Assembly: GCA_003342895.1 (NCBI GenBank)
Contig: PTFA01000050.1
Span: forward strand, 5,681-69,680
Length of the DNA stretch: 64,000 nt
Reading direction: 5' to 3'
Source: Casuarius casuarius
Lineage: Eukaryota; Chordata; Aves; Casuariiformes; Casuariidae
The notes under the pieces are model-generated. The model had not been told where the DNA came from and ran no database searches. It saw nothing but the letters and a program-made list of their open reading frames with translations. A program made the translations under genes and the position numbers. Each line of letters starts with the position of its first letter. Position 1 is the stretch's first letter. This document shows positions 61,301 through 64,000 of the stretch, in pieces.

Positions 61301-62033
61301 TTATTCCCCCCCCACCCCCCTCTCATGAAAATACTTCTTTTTAATTCCTGGCAATTTCACCTAGAAGTTCATCCTTAACTCTGACCTTTGTAGAGAATAT
61401 AAGCAGATTACAGGTTTTTAAATAAAAGTATGCTCGTTATGATGTTGCTTAATCTCACTGAGATCACAGTTAATGTTACAGAGTAGTGGAAGGTACTCAA
61501 AGAATTAGAGATCAGTAAAATTAATGCTATATTCAGGCTACCTATAGTCTAAATTTGAAAATGAGTAAGGAAATATTAAATTAACAACTCATTGGAAAAT
61601 ATTCTTAAGTTTTAAAATTGTAATCCTAAAACCCACACATTTTCTAGGTAGTAGGAAAAAAACATATGGACCTTTTCGGTGCTTGTTACTTGGAATCTCA
61701 GAATCTTTCTGTTTAGCTAATACAGTATAAGATTAATTCTCTCACAGCACATTGCCTCGAGTTCAGTGCACATGTTTACTGATGTGTACAGCTCTCAAAT
61801 AAGTTTAGTGCTTCTTTCACCCACTGTTAGGAAGTATATTTAAAAGAAATTGCCTTTTATAGATTTAAATTACAAAAGTACTGATATCATGCAAAAAGCA
61901 GTTCAACTCATGCAAGCATACAAATGTGTAAATCTTAGGGAGAAAGATACCCAGGGCTAATATGAATGTAAATAGGATTAGCTGCTTGCATTAGTGTCTG
62001 AAATACAATTTAAAATGCTTACTGCCTGGTTAT

Positions 62034-62092
62034 TCATATATATTTATATATATTTATATATGTGTATATATACATATATATATCTGTGTGTA
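62034..62092. repeat. (TA)n-rich microsatellite
   Basis: Interrupted TATATA/TTTATATA tract ending in CTGTGTGTATTT. Strongly self-complementary. Confidence 0.9.
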
Positions 62093-63525
62093 TTTATTTT
62101 TTCCCCAAAATATACCTCTGACTCGCACTTGAATATAGTACTAAATACTGTTTGTATTTTTAAGCAGGAAGACTTATAAAGATATTACTTAATGACAACT
62201 GTGCTAGTGATGGGATCTAACAGTTTTTTTTAGATATAGGAAGTTTATGTTGGTTGTTATATAAAATATTAACACAAAATGAGGACAGATTTCCATCCTT
62301 CCCATATCCGCCCAAATGCAATAGTAATTTTAGACCTAGTCTTCTCACTGAATCACAAACAATGACAGCCACCAGATTCTCTATAAGCCTATGAAAAGAA
62401 CAATTTTCAGTTAATGGTACCACTAAAGCTGCATAAATCAATGTATGAGGCATTTCATTAGAGATTTCAGTCCCCTATGTCATGGCTTCTGCAGCAAAGC
62501 AAGTCCTTTAAACAGCCTTAGTAGTAGTATAGGGAATTTAGTTTTGTTATTACTTATGTTAAACTGATAGAAGTATGTGGGTTGTAAGAAGCCTAAAAAT
62601 CCGTTAACTGACATTCTCTTGAACTTGGAATAGGGCAACTTTTATGATTCTCAAAATGTTTCATCTTTTTGCTGTTGCTGCTTGCCAGTAGAAACGGTAA
62701 TTCTTTTTCTAGGAATAAACCTATATTCTTATAAATTGTTTGGCTTAGGGCTCAGCTAAAGAGTGATGTATTTTTCCCTCTTATGTGTAGCAAATGCATT
62801 GGTATAATGACGTAATAATTGTGCATGAGTTTGTATAGAGGAAAAAGAGTCCTAATTAAGGTATCTGGATGCCCTGCCAAATTGGGCAAGCTGTTGTCAA
62901 AAGACACACCATTAATATAGCTGGAAAGTGATCTCAGAGTAATAATTGCACAAGTAGAAAAGTCTGTATTTTTAAAACATCTCCTTCAAAGAACTGGAGA
63001 GCCATTGCATAGAGAGGCCAGCAAAGAGCAATGCTATGGTTTCAAGTTTTATAATCCCCTTATTGATATAAGCTGTGTAGGGGTCATGGGAAGTCAAAAT
63101 TAATTATATATAGTAAGTAGAATTTGGCAAAAAAATTAATCTCTCAAATTTTCTGCTAGACCTTGTGAGTTTATCATTCAGTCACATTCTATTGCAACAT
63201 TTTTAAGTAAAATATTTTGATTTTTTTGTTTGGTAATAACACTTTTCATTTAGAAAGTTTTTTCTATTTATATAGGAAAAAACCTCCCAAATGTTCAGTC
63301 CTCAAAATCACAGCAAAACTTTGTTTTCCATTGAAACATTGCTTTTTATTTTGTTCAACACAATATACACACTATCCTCCCCCTCCTCCTGGAGGAAAAA
63401 AAAAAAACTGTTTAGGTTGATTCTCACTAATTTTTTAGAATGGTCATTGAAGCAAAAAAAATGTTGTTTTGTAACTCTAAACAGAGGGTTGAATGTGATA
63501 TAGTACAACAGAGCAAGCCTGTATA

Positions 63526-63894
63526 TTAACTGCGTATCCCGTGAAGTCTAAAGCAGTCGTCCCTGATCTTGTGAGGCCGTTGGCTCTGGTTCTGTGTGGG
63601 TAATGCACAACGGGCAAAGTACAGGGCCGCCAGCACCGCGGCTTGGGGGTCGGCGCTCCTAAACTTCCTCGTGGCGCTGGGTAGGGTTGTGTTTGGCTTT
63701 GATATGAAAGCTAGCATTTCCTTCAGCTGATTTAATTTTAAAATTGAAGTCTGCAGCTCCTCCTGAGGCACCAAGAGCGCGCCAGAACAGTCGCGCTCTA
63801 CGCTGTCTTCCCTTGTGAATTTTTGCACCTGACCAGAAATTGCCATGATTTGCAGAAGCTCCTCAGGAGCACGTGGAAGGTCGTAGGACCCCAT
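63526..63894 (-). CDS. 122-residue ORF, probable small gene or first exon, unidentified
   Basis: The minus-strand ATG at 63894 (context GAACATGGG, A at -3 and G at +4) opens 122 codons to TAA at 63526. The protein begins MGSYDLPRAPEELLQIMAIS, has a likely amphipathic helical stretch (residues about 47-63, LQTSILKLNQLKEMLAF) and an alanine-rich segment near 85-93. Unlike its AT-rich surroundings, the ORF is CpG-rich, and the CpG density falls off just past its ends. Codon choice looks natural. A donor-like CAG/GTGCAA follows residue 22, so the true first exon could be as short as that, but the continuous frame favours a single exon. It could also be a lineage-specific retrogene. I do not recognise the family. 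Confidence 0.5.
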   Translation of the reverse strand: MGSYDLPRAPEELLQIMAISGQVQKFTREDSVERDCSGALLVPQEELQTSILKLNQLKEMLAFISKPNTTLPSATRKFRSADPQAAVLAALYFARCALPTQNQSQRPHKIRDDCFRLHGIRS

Positions 63895-64000
63895 GTTCTG
63901 TTGCTGTTAAACTCTCTTAAAAATCTTCCCCTTGCATCCTGGAAGTGTAAATGGCTCATTGAGGTCGATTGGCCTGGGTTTGCCCTCGCGGCATGGGAAA
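63895..64000 (-). promoter_or_regulatory. Putative promoter/5' UTR of the minus-strand ORF
   Basis: On the minus strand a CCAAT box (GGCCAATCGACC, plus coordinates 63968-63972 for ATTGG) lies about 75 bp upstream of the ATG. An ETS-like CTTCCAGGATG and a weak AT-rich TTTTTAA follow between it and the start. CpG sites are present (GCCGCGAGGG). The region is cut by the window end. Confidence 0.4.

Larger units (their letters stand above)
60033..63525. other. AT-rich noncoding sequence between the gap and the minus-strand ORF
   Basis: It contains the microsatellites listed separately and unique AT-rich sequence. The 119-codon open frame at 61019-61378 runs through the (TG)n tract and is not convincing as a gene. 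No splice-supported exon was seen. Confidence 0.35.

Noticed and set aside
61019..61378. 119-codon open frame with a basic N-terminal half
   Set aside because: It runs through the (TG)n microsatellite and a C-run; no splice or promoter support.
1..64000. Endogenous retrovirus, CRISPR array, tRNA, rRNA or microbial operon
   Set aside because: Looked for LTR pairs, conserved polymerase-like frames, regularly spaced direct repeats and compact gene arrays; none seen.

Overview
This is a vertebrate nuclear genomic window. It has a CpG-island promoter at the left edge, GT-AG splice signals around short coding-like exons, long AT-rich introns, scattered decayed retroposons and two assembly gaps (one N at 37291, 79 Ns at 59954-60032). 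It is most likely from a bird, or less likely another archosaur or turtle. The reasons are the very low density of recognisable interspersed repeats, old MIR-type core-SINE copies, a CR1/L3-like 3' tail, and short inverted-repeat elements with GGGCC...TGCAAA ends and a CCATTGA..TCAATGG core of a kind known from archosaurs and turtles. I found no bacterial genes, tRNA, rRNA, CRISPR array or intact transposon or retrovirus.

Layout: 1-1560 is a CpG island with inverted CCAAT boxes, GC boxes, a ZNF143-like site and at least two possible first-exon donors (after 166, and after 1040 or 1201). It feeds a 55-nt exon at 1281-1335. The putative plus-strand gene continues through 5701-5767 (first plausible ATG at 5706) and 6940/6950-7015. 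Its best later exons are at 41165-41448, 45029-45126 and 47113-47207, separated by introns of 2 to 34 kb. Weaker candidates lie at 6509-6642, 8622-8652, 29883-30011 and 30761-30804. I do not recognise the protein and could not chain all exons in one reading frame, so the model is provisional. Exon 41165-41448 has two overlapping open frames that meet at an AAAA run, as expected if one base is missing.

The 34-kb gap between the 5' exons and 41165 is AT-rich, with some long unique stretches carrying homeobox-like and TALE-like motifs (candidate enhancers). It is interrupted by isolated GC-rich, CpG-bearing islands at 22415-22520, 23030-24250, 28485-28780 and 36630-36800.

At the right edge, on the minus strand, a CpG-rich 122-codon ORF (63894 to 63526) has a good Kozak context and a CCAAT box about 75 bp upstream. 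It looks like the start of, or the whole of, a second unrecognised gene.
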